Assembly: GCF_030250645.1 (NCBI RefSeq)
Contig: NZ_JASSVS010000003.1
Span: 372,001 to 436,000 of the forward strand
From: Marinobacter azerbaijanicus
GTDB taxonomy: Bacteria; Pseudomonadota; Gammaproteobacteria; Pseudomonadales; Oleiphilaceae
DNA: 64,000 nt
Direction: 5' to 3'
The position numbers and the translations under genes were made by a program. Every line of letters begins with the position of its first letter. The first letter of the stretch is position 1. The notes under the pieces are model-generated. The model was not told the DNA's origin. It did no database searches and saw only the letters and a program-made list of their open reading frames with translations. This document shows, piece by piece, positions 1-9,448 of this stretch.

Positions 1-303
1 CTTCAGGTTGTTTCCGGTAACCACAAAGTGCAGGTGAATGCGGGTAAACACTGCCGGCACCGAATCGGCCCGTTCCGCGTCCAGTTCTGCGTGGCAGGCC
101 GTTACTTCCTGTCGGCTTTTCTGCAGAATGCTCATGACATCAAAGGAGGAGCAGCCGCCCAGGCCCATCAGTATCATCTCCATGGGGCGGGGGCCGAGGT
201 CTTTGCCACCATGGCCCGGTGGCCCGTCCATCTGTATGGCGTGGCCGCTGCCACTGGTTGCTCTGAAGCTGGCGTCGCCGGTCCAGTCAATGGTTGCCTT
301 CAT
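1..303 (-). CDS. OsmC/YhfA-family protein (C-terminal part outside window)
   Basis: The reading frame starts at the ATG complementary to 301-303 and stays open to the left edge, giving 101 residues of the N-terminal half. It begins MKATIDWTG and contains GPRPMEMILMGLGGCSSFDV, which carries the conserved Cys-containing GGC segment of OsmC-fold proteins. Family members are small cytoplasmic proteins, some of which reduce organic hydroperoxides through two cysteines. The YhfA branch is uncharacterised. Only one of the expected cysteine positions lies inside the window, so activity cannot be judged. It is divergent from crp, an arrangement also recalled from pseudomonads (vfr beside an OsmC-like gene). 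Confidence 0.85.
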   Translation of the reverse strand, partial: MKATIDWTGDASFRATSGSGHAIQMDGPPGHGGKDLGPRPMEMILMGLGGCSSFDVMSILQKSRQEVTACHAELDAERADSVPAVFTRIHLHFVVTGNNLK

Positions 304-422
304 CTGTTTTCGTGCTCCGGATGGGAAATAACGTACAATTGGCTGGGATGCTAGCACATCCCGGATTGTCCGGCAGCCTGGCAACAAGGCAACTCTTTTG
401 ATCTGGTCTATACTGTTTCAGG

Positions 423-451
423 TTGCCGAAACGGGGCCATCTTGTTATAAG
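423..451 (+). promoter_or_regulatory. sigma70-like promoter of crp
   Basis: TTGCCG (423-428), a 17-bp spacer and TATAAG (446-451) match the -35 and -10 boxes at 4/6 and 5/6 positions. Transcription would start near 458, about 83 nt before the chosen crp start. No TGTGA-N6-TCACA CRP site is obvious in the 237-bp divergent region. This is a prediction from sequence only. Confidence 0.5.
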
Positions 452-540
452 TTGCTCTCATAACGAATAAACCCGCAGGGAAAGCAGGGTTAATAAAAAC
501 ATCGGGATCCCGCCAGTACTAAGGAGGCATGACTCGCACT

Positions 541-1182
541 ATGGCCACTATCGTCAAGCCGGTTGAGCAGAAAACCAAGCACCTGGACTACTTTCTTTCA
601 CAATGCCATCGCCGGCGTTACCCTGCCAAAAGCACCATTATCTATGCAGGAGATAAAAGCGACTCTCTCTTCTACATCGTAAAGGGGTCCGTTACCGTCA
701 TTATTGAAGATGACGACGGTCGCGAGATGATTATGGCCTACCTGAACGCCGGGGATTTCTTTGGCGAGATGGGGTTGTTCGACAACATGGACTCCCGTAG
801 CGCCTGGGTTAAGGCCAAGACCGAGTGCGAAGTTGCCGAGATCAGCTACACCAAGTTCCGCGAAATTGCCCAGCAGGATCCGAGGGTACTGTACTTTATC
901 GGGGAGCAGATGGCGTCACGCCTGCGCCAGACCACCCGCAAGGTAGGCGATCTGGCTTTCCTGGATGTGACCGGCCGCGTTGCCCGTACCCTGTTGGATC
1001 TGTGCAAAGAGCCGGATGCCATGACTCACCCGGATGGCATGCAGATCAAGATTACGCGCCAGGAAATCGGTCGCATTGTGGGCTGCTCCCGTGAGATGGT
1101 TGGCCGGGTCCTGAAAACTCTCGAAGATCAGGGTCTGGTTCGGGTAAAGGGCAAAACCATGGTGGTGTACGGCACTCGCTAG
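541..1182 (+). CDS. crp: cAMP-activated global regulator CRP/Vfr
   Basis: A 213-residue cytoplasmic transcription factor of the CRP-FNR family. The N-terminal cyclic-nucleotide barrel contains [10 protein letters not shown] (about residues 70-79) and the RSAWV motif whose Arg and Ser contact the cAMP phosphate in CRP. A long dimer helix follows, then a helix-turn-helix with [22 protein letters not shown]. The sequence from [16 protein letters not shown] to the end is closer to Pseudomonas Vfr than to E. coli CRP as I remember them. An ATG at 529 also exists, but it lies only 1 nt after AAGGAGG (521-527). The ATG at 541 is 13 nt away and gives the usual family length, so I prefer it. The stop overlaps the convergent hydrolase by 4 bp. 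Confidence 0.95.
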   Translation: MATIVKPVEQKTKHLDYFLSQCHRRRYPAKSTIIYAGDKSDSLFYIVKGSVTVIIEDDDGREMIMAYLNAGDFFGEMGLFDNMDSRSAWVKAKTECEVAEISYTKFREIAQQDPRVLYFIGEQMASRLRQTTRKVGDLAFLDVTGRVARTLLDLCKEPDAMTHPDGMQIKITRQEIGRIVGCSREMVGRVLKTLEDQGLVRVKGKTMVVYGTR

Positions 1183-2066
1183 GTTGCCCCTTCCTGGGTC
1201 CGGGCGAACTCGTCGATCCAGCCTGCAATTTCCTCTGGATGCGTCAACACAACCCAGTGTGGCGCATCAATATCCCTTCTTACCAGTTTACCGGACCATT
1301 GTTCCAGGTCCTCCGTGAGCTGTTGCCCCACATAATTGTCCTGCCCTGGCACGATCAGCTGTACTGGGCAAAAGGCATGCCTTGACCTTGGGCGGAGTAG
1401 TCGTGGCAGGAAGTTGGCCCGATAGAGTTTGACACCATGGCAACCATCCTTTTTCTGGAATGGATCGGGAATCGAGTTGGTCACCTGTTCCCTGCGGGCA
1501 AGATAGGTGGGCCAGAGCCGGTCCAGTCCGATATACCAGAGCGCTTCAGGTAGCAGCGGTAACTGGAACAGGAGAACGTACCAGGAGCTGGCCAGTTGCT
1601 GCAGAACCTTCCTTCTGCCCGTTTTTCCGTTGGCTGTAAGGTTACCGCGAATCCAGGTCGCCACATGATCGATGCAGGGGCCGGAAATGGTGGTGTAGGA
1701 CAGGACCCTTGATGAGAGGGGCCTGGTTGTCACGGATTCCCAGCTCTGTATGGAGCCCCAGTCATGGCCTGCCAGGTGAAATGACCGGCCAGGAATAACC
1801 GTGTCCACGACGCAGGCCAGATCCGCAGCCAGGTAATGCATCCCATAGTCCCTGGTGCTTGCGGGGGAAGAGGAGCGGCCAGCACCACGCACGTCGTAGC
1901 GAATAACAAAGTAATGGCTGACAAGGTGCCGGGTAACGGCATCCCAGACCGAGTGATTGTCGGGGTAGCCGTGGACAAGTACCAGCGCAGGTTGATGCGG
2001 GTCGCCCTCTGTGACCACGTACAGGTTGACACCGTTGTTGTTTATCCACTGATGTGTTTCTGGCAT
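1179..2066 (-). CDS. alpha/beta-fold hydrolase, epoxide-hydrolase-like
   Basis: A 295-residue protein with the alpha/beta hydrolase signature. HGYPDN near residue 33 forms the oxyanion-hole loop, [10 protein letters not shown] follows, and the nucleophile elbow is GHDWGS. An Asp nucleophile in that elbow is characteristic of epoxide hydrolases and haloalkane dehalogenases rather than serine esterases. A C-terminal APHWV segment supplies a plausible catalytic His. There is no signal peptide, so it should be cytoplasmic. It is convergent with crp (4-bp overlap) and 73 bp downstream of modC on the same strand. The substrate cannot be read from sequence. Confidence 0.8.
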   Translation of the reverse strand: MPETHQWINNNGVNLYVVTEGDPHQPALVLVHGYPDNHSVWDAVTRHLVSHYFVIRYDVRGAGRSSSPASTRDYGMHYLAADLACVVDTVIPGRSFHLAGHDWGSIQSWESVTTRPLSSRVLSYTTISGPCIDHVATWIRGNLTANGKTGRRKVLQQLASSWYVLLFQLPLLPEALWYIGLDRLWPTYLARREQVTNSIPDPFQKKDGCHGVKLYRANFLPRLLRPRSRHAFCPVQLIVPGQDNYVGQQLTEDLEQWSGKLVRRDIDAPHWVVLTHPEEIAGWIDEFARTQEGAT

Positions 2067-2139
2067 TCCGGCTCTCCGATCTGGTCCGGAATCCAGAGTA
2101 GCGTGGCAGGATCATCCGGGCCTATGCCGGACGGGCCAG

Positions 2140-3219
2140 TTATTCGATAATGGCCACGCTCTTGATCTGCAGACAGACTTCCATGCCGGGGCCGAGTCCA
2201 AGTTGGTGCGCCGAACGACTGGTAATCCGGGCCAGGAAGGAGGTCTCACCCGCTTGCAGGCTAACGGTGGTCATGCCCGGGCGCTGCTCCGCTGACATGT
2301 CCATCACCCTGGCCGGAAGCAGGTTCTGGATACTCTGGTCCTGATTGGCGGCCAGGGCGATACTCACGTCCCGAGCCAGTATCTGGAGCCTGACCCGTGT
2401 GCCGGGTTCGGGCTGGTGGTCGTCCCGCAACCACAGGCTGCCCCCTTCGAATTCGGCACGGCAGAGGTGCCACTGAAGATCCCGTTCCCGGATGACGGCA
2501 GGAACGATCACAGCGGCATCCTCCTCAAGCGCAAATGGCTGGTCGGGCCGTGCCAGTGTTTCCTGCAGTCCGCCCTGGGCAACCACTCGACCCTGATCCA
2601 TCATCACAATGTGATCTGCCAGCCGGGCCACCTCGGCCGCAGAGTGGGATACATAGACAATGGGAATATCCAGGGTGTCCCTCAGCGTTTCCAGGTAGGG
2701 CAGGATGTCCCGTTTGCTGGCCTGGTCCAGTGCCGATAGCGGCTCGTCCATCAGTAGCAGCCGGGGGCTCGTCAGCAGGGCCCTGGCAATGGCCACGCGC
2801 TGGCGTTCGCCTCCAGAAAGGCGTTCGGGCATGCGGTCCAGTAGACGCGAGAGGCGTAGCCAGTCAATGACCTGCTGCGGGTGGATTCGGCGTTGTGTCG
2901 CCGGCGTGCGCCGATAGCCAAAGTCAAGGTTGCCTTTGACCGACAGGTGAGGGAAAAGACTGGTTTCCTGGAATACGTATGCCAGGGGACGTTTATGGAC
3001 TGGCAGGCTGACGTTGTGGTCCTGCCACACATCTCCGTTTACGGACAGTCGACCGGAGCAGGCCTGCAGGCCGGCAATGCACCGCAACAACGTGGTTTTG
3101 CCGCAGCCGGAATGGCCAAACAGCGCGGTAACGCCGTTTCCCGGTAGCTGGAGGTCAACCTGCATCCTGAAGCGTTCGAAACCGGCGTCAAAGCGGGCAA
3201 GAATTCCGGGCTCTCTCAT
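2140..3219 (-). CDS. modC: molybdate ABC transporter ATP-binding protein ModC
   Basis: A 359-residue ABC ATPase that powers molybdate import with ModB. It shows Walker [12 protein letters not shown], signature LSGGERQR, Walker [14 protein letters not shown] and the switch His in YVSHS. The C-terminal third (from about residue 290, [22 protein letters not shown] onward) looks like the molybdate-binding TOBE/MOP domain of this subfamily, which explains its length against generic ATPases of about 240 residues. It is the last gene of modA-modB-modC and its start overlaps modB by 4 bp (ATGA), which suggests coupled translation. Confidence 0.95.
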   Translation of the reverse strand: MREPGILARFDAGFERFRMQVDLQLPGNGVTALFGHSGCGKTTLLRCIAGLQACSGRLSVNGDVWQDHNVSLPVHKRPLAYVFQETSLFPHLSVKGNLDFGYRRTPATQRRIHPQQVIDWLRLSRLLDRMPERLSGGERQRVAIARALLTSPRLLLMDEPLSALDQASKRDILPYLETLRDTLDIPIVYVSHSAAEVARLADHIVMMDQGRVVAQGGLQETLARPDQPFALEEDAAVIVPAVIRERDLQWHLCRAEFEGGSLWLRDDHQPEPGTRVRLQILARDVSIALAANQDQSIQNLLPARVMDMSAEQRPGMTTVSLQAGETSFLARITSRSAHQLGLGPGMEVCLQIKSVAIIE

Positions 3220-3896
3220 GATTTGAGGTTCCCGTTATTCAGGCGGCCGTTGATCAGATAGAGCGTCAGCAGAACCAGAAATGAAAACACCAGCATGCCG
3301 CCGGCCAGGAGATGGGCCTTACCGTACTCCAGGGTTTCCACATGGTCGTAGATTGCCACCGACAGCACGCGGGTTTCGCCGGGAATATTGCCGCCGATCA
3401 TCAGTACTACACCAAATTCACCCAGGGTATGGGCAAAGGTCAGCACTGCCGCAGTCAGGAAACCCGGGCGGGCCAGAGGGATGACTACAGAGAAAAACCG
3501 GTCCAGCGGCGATGCCCGCAACGTGGCGGCGACCTCCAGCATCCGCTCGTTAACGGTGGAAAACACGTTCTCCAGTGGCTGCACCGTGAAGGGCAGCGAG
3601 TAGATCACTGATGCGACCACCAGTCCTGCAAAGGTGAAGGGCAGCGTGCCAAGCCCCAGGCTGTCCGTCAGCGTGCCTACCATTCCCTCAGGCCCCATCA
3701 GAAGCAGCAGGTAAAACCCGAGCACCGTAGGTGGCAGGACCAGAGGTAGCGCCACAATTGCGGCTATGGGTTGTCTGAGCCAGTGACTGCTGCGGGCAAG
3801 CCACCACGCAATGGGCGTGCCGATAACCATCAGCAGGACGGTGGTGATACCGGCGAGTTTCAGGGTCAGCCAGACGGTCTGCCATTCCGGGCTCAT
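3216..3896 (-). CDS. modB: molybdate ABC transporter permease ModB
   Basis: A 226-residue inner-membrane permease with about five hydrophobic helices (for example [23 protein letters not shown] and [23 protein letters not shown]). The coupling loop [25 protein letters not shown] carries the EAA motif that docks onto ModC, followed by [16 protein letters not shown], typical of ModB. It forms the translocation pore for molybdate or tungstate. It lies 14 bp after modA and overlaps modC by 4 bp, consistent with one transcript. Confidence 0.95.
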   Translation of the reverse strand: MSPEWQTVWLTLKLAGITTVLLMVIGTPIAWWLARSSHWLRQPIAAIVALPLVLPPTVLGFYLLLLMGPEGMVGTLTDSLGLGTLPFTFAGLVVASVIYSLPFTVQPLENVFSTVNERMLEVAATLRASPLDRFFSVVIPLARPGFLTAAVLTFAHTLGEFGVVLMIGGNIPGETRVLSVAIYDHVETLEYGKAHLLAGGMLVFSFLVLLTLYLINGRLNNGNLKS

Positions 3897-3910
3897 TGAT
3901 ACTCCATGGG

Positions 3911-4672
3911 TTAATCGGGCGCTTGCGGGATATCGTAGCCGTATTGTCGGATAATGTCCTGCGCTTCACTGCTGGCCAGGAAATCCAGCCATGCTCTGGC
4001 AGCGTCGTTGTCCTTGCCCCGCTCCAGGAGAATAGCCTGCTGGGCGATAGGTTTGTGGTGGGTGTCGGGTACGTCCCAGCGTGCCCCTCCTTCATGGGCA
4101 TCACGAAGCTGGGCCAGGGCCACGAATCCCGCTCTCGCGTTACCGGTGGCGACAAACTGGAACGTCTGGGCGATGGATTCACCCCTGACCAGCCGGTTTT
4201 CCAGTGTGGTCCACAGGCCGAGGCTTTCCAGGGTTTGCCGGGCTGCCAGGCCGTAGGGAGCGGTTCTGGGGTTGGCTATGGCCAGGCGGTGGAAATCACC
4301 GGAACGCAGGAACGCCGCCGGATCCGCGAATGCGTGCGGGTCCGGGCTCCAGAGCACCAGCTTTCCCAATGCGTAGGTGAAGCGAGTGCCGGACACTCCG
4401 GAACCGTTCTGTTCCATCAGTTCCGGCCGCTCCTGATCTGCGGCGAGAAACACATCAAAAGGTGCGCCATGATGGATCTGCGCATAAAGCTTGCCGGTCG
4501 ATCCGTAGCTGATTCGGGTGCTATGGCCCGTTGTTTCTGTAAATCTGGCGGCCAGACCCTCGGAGGCATCGTGGAAATTGGTGGCAATGGCCAGCCTGAC
4601 TTCTCCTGCCAGCGTGGTTCCGGTGGCCATTAGCAGGGTCAGGCCCAGTAATGAGCGGATAATGACCTTCAT
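3911..4672 (-). CDS. modA: molybdate-binding periplasmic protein ModA
   Basis: A 253-residue solute-binding protein. Its N-terminal signal peptide ([23 protein letters not shown]) is cleaved after an ALA-like stretch, so it acts in the periplasm. The mature part follows the ModA pattern: [20 protein letters not shown], then [28 protein letters not shown], the loop that binds the oxyanion in this family. It would hand molybdate to ModBC for cofactor synthesis. It is the first gene of the operon. A GGAGG-like ribosome site (ATTTCCTCC on the + strand) lies just before the ATG. Confidence 0.93.
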   Translation of the reverse strand: MKVIIRSLLGLTLLMATGTTLAGEVRLAIATNFHDASEGLAARFTETTGHSTRISYGSTGKLYAQIHHGAPFDVFLAADQERPELMEQNGSGVSGTRFTYALGKLVLWSPDPHAFADPAAFLRSGDFHRLAIANPRTAPYGLAARQTLESLGLWTTLENRLVRGESIAQTFQFVATGNARAGFVALAQLRDAHEGGARWDVPDTHHKPIAQQAILLERGKDNDAARAWLDFLASSEAQDIIRQYGYDIPQAPD

Positions 4673-4743
4673 GGAGGAAATTCACTTCCGTTATTAAATG
4701 AATGGCAGTGATCATAGCGTCCCGGGCGGGCCGGCGTCATTGT

Positions 4744-5661
4744 TCAGATTTCCGAAACCGTCTGCCGGGGGATGCAGTGCAGGACATGCTCCCATACCTC
4801 GCCGGCATTGGTTTCATTGACCAGCTCGTGACGGGCGCCAGGAAACAGCCGTTCAGAAGCAACTTCCACACCTGCTGCCCGAAGGTTGGCCACGTGCCTG
4901 CTGACGCCACGGCCCATCTCCCCAACCGGGTCGTGGTCGCCTGCGAGCAGGTGGACCGGAAGATCCCTGCGCCATGCCTGCGGGTCGATCTCGAGCATGC
5001 CGCCAATAAAGTCGGACCATAGGCCTACGGTGCAGGAAAAACCGCAGAGGGGGTCCTTCAGGTATCGGTCCACCTGTTGCGGATCGCGGCTCAGCCAGTC
5101 GTGGCTGGTGCGATTGGGTGCAAAAGCCTTGTTGAAGCTGCCAAACGTCAGTTTGTCGATCAGTGTGCTGTGGTGCCGCTTTCCACGCAACCGGCTGATA
5201 ATTCTGACCAGTACCAGGGAGATCCACAGCTTCGGTTTGTCGATGCGATTGGTGGCGCAGAGAATCAGGTTGTCGATCTGATCCCCATACTGCTGGGTGA
5301 ATGCCTGGGCAATAAATGACCCCATGCTGTGCCCGAACAGCGTCAGCGGGAGGTCCGGGTACTGCTTCCTGGCGTGGACAATCGACTGTTGCAGGTCGTC
5401 CACGACTTTCTGCCAGCCCCGGCTGTCAGCATAGTGGCCGAGGTCGGTATCGGAGCAGTGTGATCCATGGCCCCGGTGCTGGATGGCCAGTACCGCCACC
5501 CCATGTTGGGTTAGCCATTGAGCAAGTGGCTGGTAGCGGGCGGCGTGCTCTGCCATCCCATGGGCGATTACCATCACCGCAGCCGGGTTTTCCGGCGCCC
5601 ACGACAGTAACGGAATCCGGTGGTGGTCCGGGCTGTTGATGAAGCTTTCCTGCAAATCCAT
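4744..5661 (-). CDS. alpha/beta hydrolase, monoacylglycerol-lipase-like
   Basis: A 305-residue serine hydrolase of the Hydrolase_4 group. AHGMAEHAARYQPLA and IQHRGHGSH are typical of the monoacylglycerol lipase/lysophospholipase branch. The nucleophile elbow is GHSMGS, and the acid and base are probably in LLAGDHDPVG and GARHELVNET near the C-terminus. There is no signal peptide, so it is probably cytoplasmic or membrane-peripheral. It stands alone between modA and the desaturase-like gene on the same strand. The fatty-acyl substrate is inferred from family only. Confidence 0.82.
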   Translation of the reverse strand: MDLQESFINSPDHHRIPLLSWAPENPAAVMVIAHGMAEHAARYQPLAQWLTQHGVAVLAIQHRGHGSHCSDTDLGHYADSRGWQKVVDDLQQSIVHARKQYPDLPLTLFGHSMGSFIAQAFTQQYGDQIDNLILCATNRIDKPKLWISLVLVRIISRLRGKRHHSTLIDKLTFGSFNKAFAPNRTSHDWLSRDPQQVDRYLKDPLCGFSCTVGLWSDFIGGMLEIDPQAWRRDLPVHLLAGDHDPVGEMGRGVSRHVANLRAAGVEVASERLFPGARHELVNETNAGEVWEHVLHCIPRQTVSEI

Positions 5662-5759
5662 GTTGGTTGCGTCCGGGCTAGTGATCGGAGTAACCGGAGT
5701 TTAGCGGGAAAACGCGTCTGAAATTGAGACAGACCCGGAAAAAACCGGTGTTCCCGCGT

Positions 5760-6683
5760 CTATTCCGACTCCCTGTCCCATTCTGGCGGTTTCCACAGGT
5801 GCTTCAACCTTAGCGGCAGTGCTCCGGGCCTGGACATCGCGCGGAAGAGGTCACGGTATTCGTGGGTCCATAACACCAGCAGGTTGTTGGAGTGCACCGG
5901 ACGGGTAATGCCGTATTCCGGCGGTGCCTGCTCATCTTCGGCCGCAAAGGTGCCGAACAGCCGGTCCCAGACAATCAGCGTGCCACCATAATTGCGGTCA
6001 ATATAGCCCGGGTTGCGACCATGATGAACCCGATGATGGCTGGGGGTGTTGAACACCAGTTCCACCCAGCGTGGTAGCTTGCCAACGAGGGTGGTGTGGA
6101 CGAAAAACTGGTAAACCAGTGACAGGGCGTAGGCGATGCCGATCCACACTGGATTGAAACCGACAAACGCCAGAGGCAGGTAGAAGATCCACATGCCGTT
6201 GAAGATATTGGTGGCGTTCTGGCGCATGGCGGTGGAGAAATTCATCCGCTCCGAGGAATGATGCACCACATGGGCAGCCCAGAACCATCGAATGCGGTGG
6301 CTGGAGCGATGCATCCAGTAGAAACAGAAGTCCACTCCCAGAAAGGTCAACAGGCCCGTTACCCAGTTCAGCTCCAGATCCAGAATCCGGTAGTGATAGA
6401 GGAAGGCGTAAACCGGAAAGGCGATCAGGCCGGCGAACAGCAGTTCGGTCATCTGGTAACCGGCACCCAGGGCAAAGTTGCGGATGGCTTCAGGTACATC
6501 CATGCGCGTGGGGTCATGACGAATGCGCAGGTATTCCCAGAGTGTGACCGCAATGAATACGGGTGTTGCGAACACAAAGATCAGCTGTCGTTCATCCAGT
6601 GCCAGCCAGGGGGCCAGGGTTTCCCAGAGTTCCAGCAGGCCGCTGCCCTCCAGTACCGTCTCCATCATATCCATCAAAGCCAT
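5760..6683 (-). CDS. sterol desaturase/fatty-acid hydroxylase family membrane protein
   Basis: A 307-residue integral membrane protein. Its histidine clusters HRSSHRIRWFWAAHVVHHSS and HHRVHHG fit the HX3H and HX2HH pattern that binds the di-iron centre of this superfamily. Several hydrophobic helices precede and separate the clusters. Members hydroxylate or desaturate lipids using O2, but bacterial members are rarely characterised and sterols are not implied. It is divergent from an AraC-type regulator across a 135-bp region, so that regulator may control it. Confidence 0.85.
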   Translation of the reverse strand: MALMDMMETVLEGSGLLELWETLAPWLALDERQLIFVFATPVFIAVTLWEYLRIRHDPTRMDVPEAIRNFALGAGYQMTELLFAGLIAFPVYAFLYHYRILDLELNWVTGLLTFLGVDFCFYWMHRSSHRIRWFWAAHVVHHSSERMNFSTAMRQNATNIFNGMWIFYLPLAFVGFNPVWIGIAYALSLVYQFFVHTTLVGKLPRWVELVFNTPSHHRVHHGRNPGYIDRNYGGTLIVWDRLFGTFAAEDEQAPPEYGITRPVHSNNLLVLWTHEYRDLFRAMSRPGALPLRLKHLWKPPEWDRESE

Positions 6684-6740
6684 GCTCTATCCGTCTTGTC
6701 GTTGTTGATCCGGTTTCAGTCTGCTCCATTCGTTTTTATA

Positions 6741-6773
6741 AAAATTGACAATTTATGCCATAAAATTGATTAT
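6741..6773 (+). promoter_or_regulatory. AraC-gene promoter with 21-bp-phased direct repeats
   Basis: TTGACA (6745-6750) is a perfect -35 box, and GATTAT 17 bp later (6768-6773) is a 4/6 -10 box. Overlapping it, AAAATTGA occurs twice (6741-6748 and 6762-6769), exactly 21 bp apart. Direct half-sites spaced two helical turns apart are typical of AraC-family operators. The site lies in the divergent region, so it could serve both autoregulation and control of the desaturase-like gene. Confidence 0.45.
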
Positions 6774-6818
6774 CGACGTCAACTGGAGCGACGCCTGAGA
6801 GCATGCGGAGAATCATTT

Positions 6819-7832
6819 GTGGCAAGGGTAATTCGTGTAACCGGCGCCTGGACCGGCCTGCTTTCCGACTGGCTCGATCAGGAGGGACTGGACGCCGGCC
6901 CGTTGCGGGTGGCGCTGGCGCGCTGGGCGTCACGGGACAACGTGCCGGTACAGGTCTGGCGGGATTTGCTGGCGCAGGGGCTGGCATTGGTGCCGGGGCG
7001 TGTGGCGCCGGAGCTGGATGTCGGGGCCTGTGTTCTGCCCGGCCATGTGGGTGTTCTGGGCTATCTGGTACTGGCCTCCGATACACTGGGGGAGGCCATG
7101 CTGGCGTATCAGCGCTACGAAACCCTGTTCTACGGCACCAGGCTGGCAGAGATCGAGGTCATCGGTGATCAGGTGGAGATGCGCTGGCCACCATCGGATA
7201 ACGAACTGGGCCAGCAGGCGGACGGTGCGGCGATTGCCGCCCTGGTGACCTTCATGCGCCGCCAGATTGATCGGGCGCCTCCACCCCTGGCAGTGAGTTT
7301 TCTGGAGCGGGTTGAGGATGAGGCCGCCAGCGTTTACGAAGCATTCTTCGGTTGTCCGGTAACCTGGCAAGACAGCCATGTCCGGGTACGGTTTCCGCTG
7401 CACTACCTGAGCCTGCCCATGCCACGGCGGGACCCAACCCTGCGTGAGTTACTGGACCGGCAGGCCAGGGCGTTGGTGCGGGCACTACCGGAGAGCTCAG
7501 GTGACAGCTCGGGTACTGATCGCCAGTTGCAACAGGTGTTGCTCAAACTGATTACCGAGGGAAAGCCTTCCCTGACACGGGCGGCCAGTGCCATGCACAT
7601 GTCACCCCGCACCCTGCAGCGGCGACTGGCCCGGCACCAGCTTAGCTGGCAGCAATGGCTTGACCGCAGCCGTGAGCAACTGGCCAGGCAATATCTCGCA
7701 GATCCTTCACTGACACTGACGGATATCGCCCTTCTGCTGGGCTTTTCCGAGCAGAGTGCCTTTACCCGCTCCTACCGCCGCTGGACGGGCAACTCCCCGG
7801 GCAGGGAGCGCCGGCAGCAGCTCAGCGATTAG
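6819..7832 (+). CDS. AraC-family transcriptional regulator
   Basis: A 337-residue regulator. The C-terminal 100 residues contain two helix-turn-helix motifs (SLTRAASAMHMSPRTLQRRLA and TLTDIALLLGFSEQSAFTRSYRRWTGNSPG), the AraC signature. The N-terminal 200 residues match the effector-binding arrangement of the AraC group that also holds OruR/ArgR-like regulators (VLGYLVLASDTLGEAMLAYQRYETLF). The frame is open far upstream into the desaturase gene. I chose GTG at 6819 because GGAG ends 8 nt before it and the length then fits the family. The 3' end overlaps the convergent GST by 11 bp. The effector is unknown. Confidence 0.85.
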   Translation: MARVIRVTGAWTGLLSDWLDQEGLDAGPLRVALARWASRDNVPVQVWRDLLAQGLALVPGRVAPELDVGACVLPGHVGVLGYLVLASDTLGEAMLAYQRYETLFYGTRLAEIEVIGDQVEMRWPPSDNELGQQADGAAIAALVTFMRRQIDRAPPPLAVSFLERVEDEAASVYEAFFGCPVTWQDSHVRVRFPLHYLSLPMPRRDPTLRELLDRQARALVRALPESSGDSSGTDRQLQQVLLKLITEGKPSLTRAASAMHMSPRTLQRRLARHQLSWQQWLDRSREQLARQYLADPSLTLTDIALLLGFSEQSAFTRSYRRWTGNSPGRERRQQLSD

Positions 7833-8559
7833 CAGCGTAGATCTTCGCCAGTGGCTCGATCTTCGGTTGCCACTGGTCCAGCCAGGCCTTGATATCGTTG
7901 GGGATTTTCGTCGGTTTGGGCCAGGGCACCGGGTACTGCTCCGGTTGGAACATGGGTGCGAACAGCGCAGCAGCAGTGAGATCGGCGCGAGAAAAGCGTT
8001 GGCCTGCCAGGAACGGGCGGTTCTGATAGGCATTGGCAAGTTCGGTCAGATAGGCTTCCATGGTTTCCCGTGACCTTTCTGCCGTTTTTTCATTGATCTT
8101 CATCCACTTGCGCATGATCTCATCCACCCGGCTGAAGGCCAGCTTCAGAAAAATCCGGTTGTAGAAAGGGGTGCCCGCTGCCAGCAGGGGAACCACTATC
8201 TTGGGGCGCTGCAGGAAATGGTGGTAGGAGTAGCAGCGCACGGCGGGCCCGGCTTCATCATCAAGCCGCTGCTCCCAGGCCAGGGCAATCTCACGGCTTT
8301 CCGGGTCCGCCGGTGTCAGCGGGTTCTCGGGGAAGGTTTCATCCAGGTAGTCGATGATCTCCTTTGATCCCTGAACCCGGTGTCCGTCGTGATCCAGCAC
8401 TGGCACCGACGAATCTGCGCCGGTGAGCTTGCGGATGGTCTTGACATGCTGTCCGGGTAGCAGGCTGATGGCTTCGTAATTCAACCCCTTGTAGTCCAGT
8501 GCCCAGCGAACTTTTTCGCAGTAATGTGATATCGCAAACTGGTAGAGTCTGATGGCCAT
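7822..8559 (-). CDS. glutathione S-transferase family protein
   Basis: A 245-residue cytoplasmic protein with a thioredoxin-like N-terminal domain (RLYQFAISHYCEKVRWALDYKGLNYE) and the cis-Pro segment VPVLDHDGHRVQGSKEIIDYLDE that binds the glutathione gamma-glutamyl group. A helical C-terminal domain follows (FLAGQRFSRADLTAAALFAP, the usual N-capping box). The SHYCEK motif near residue 11 could provide a Cys or Ser at the active site, as in beta- or omega-like GSTs. The substrate is unknown. It is convergent and overlapping with the AraC gene. Confidence 0.85.
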   Translation of the reverse strand: MAIRLYQFAISHYCEKVRWALDYKGLNYEAISLLPGQHVKTIRKLTGADSSVPVLDHDGHRVQGSKEIIDYLDETFPENPLTPADPESREIALAWEQRLDDEAGPAVRCYSYHHFLQRPKIVVPLLAAGTPFYNRIFLKLAFSRVDEIMRKWMKINEKTAERSRETMEAYLTELANAYQNRPFLAGQRFSRADLTAAALFAPMFQPEQYPVPWPKPTKIPNDIKAWLDQWQPKIEPLAKIYAANR

Positions 8560-8698
8560 GGTTCTGTGTTCTCCGGCGTGTTAAATGGCCTAAGCGTAAT
8601 GCTTTGAGGCAGGAAATGGTAACCCCAGTGCATTAAAATAGGCCGCTTCCGAAATAAGCTGCCGCAAAGGCACCCCCTAATGGAACAGGAAACTGACA

Positions 8699-9448
8699 AT
8701 GAATGGATTCACCCGCTGCATTGCGCCGGCGCTGGCAACTTTCGCACTGGTGGCCGGTTGCTCGTCCACCTCTGAAAACAATCATTCCACCCAGGCCAGA
8801 GGCCTGTCACCCGGGGGCATTGAGCTGCCGTTTACGGCAAGGGGAAATGAGCCGTTCTGGCGCGCTATTGTGGAGCCGGGCCAACTGGTGCTGGAGCGAA
8901 TGGGGGAAAGCCCGGTTGAGCTGCGCTACGAAACCACTCATAGCAGTGCCACCGGCCGCACGTTCCGTGCCGAAGGCGAGGGTGTCGGTATAACCCTGGT
9001 AACCGCTCCTCAGCTCTGCCATGACTCCATGACCGGAATGCCCTATCCCAACCAGGTTCGCCTTAAGGTAAATGGTGAGGAAATCCGGGGTTGCGGTGGA
9101 GACCCGCGCAAGCTGCTGCGTGGGCAGGAATGGGTGGTCGAGGACATCGATGGCGCAGGTATCATTGACAGCTCCCGGATTACCATCAATTTTCTGGCAC
9201 AGAATCGGGTGGCTGGGAATACCTCCTGCAATCAGTTCAGTGGTGTCTGGAAACTGACGGGTGAAGGGCTTGGATTTACCGGGATCGCTTCCACCAGCAA
9301 AGCCTGTGTACCGGCGTTGATGAATCAGGAAGACCGCTTTCTCTCGTTGCTTGCAGACATTCAGCGGTTTGATATTGGCAGGCGTGGCGAGTTGCTGCTG
9401 ATATCGTCGGAAGGCCGGACCATCAGGGCTGTTCAGTCCAGAGACTGA
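8699..9448 (+). CDS. META-domain lipoprotein (HslJ-like)
   Basis: A 249-residue envelope lipoprotein. The signal peptide ends in the lipobox LVAGC (Cys about residue 21), so it should be lipidated. The first half, starting FTARGNEPFWRAIVEPGQLVLERMGE, matches the COG3650-type domain. The second half from about residue 135 is a META domain with GNTSCNQFSGVW and TSKACVPALMNQEDRFLSLL. META proteins such as HslJ are linked to heat resistance or novobiocin sensitivity, but the molecular role is unknown. The 3' end overlaps the convergent solute-binding gene by 26 bp. Confidence 0.82.
   Translation: MNGFTRCIAPALATFALVAGCSSTSENNHSTQARGLSPGGIELPFTARGNEPFWRAIVEPGQLVLERMGESPVELRYETTHSSATGRTFRAEGEGVGITLVTAPQLCHDSMTGMPYPNQVRLKVNGEEIRGCGGDPRKLLRGQEWVVEDIDGAGIIDSSRITINFLAQNRVAGNTSCNQFSGVWKLTGEGLGFTGIASTSKACVPALMNQEDRFLSLLADIQRFDIGRRGELLLISSEGRTIRAVQSRD

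Noticed and set aside
529..540. Start of crp at ATG 529
   Set aside because: AAGGAGG would be only 1 nt from the codon; the ATG at 541 fits the family length better, although its spacing of 13 nt is also not ideal.
4689..4719. ModE operator upstream of modA (CGTTAT...ATAGCG)
   Set aside because: The half-sites are 19 bp apart instead of the roughly 12 expected, and one half has a mismatch.
6258..6818. Long in-frame extension of the AraC regulator over the desaturase gene
   Set aside because: It is antisense to a well-supported gene, contains no regulator-like sequence, and the GTG at 6819 has a good ribosome site and gives the family length.
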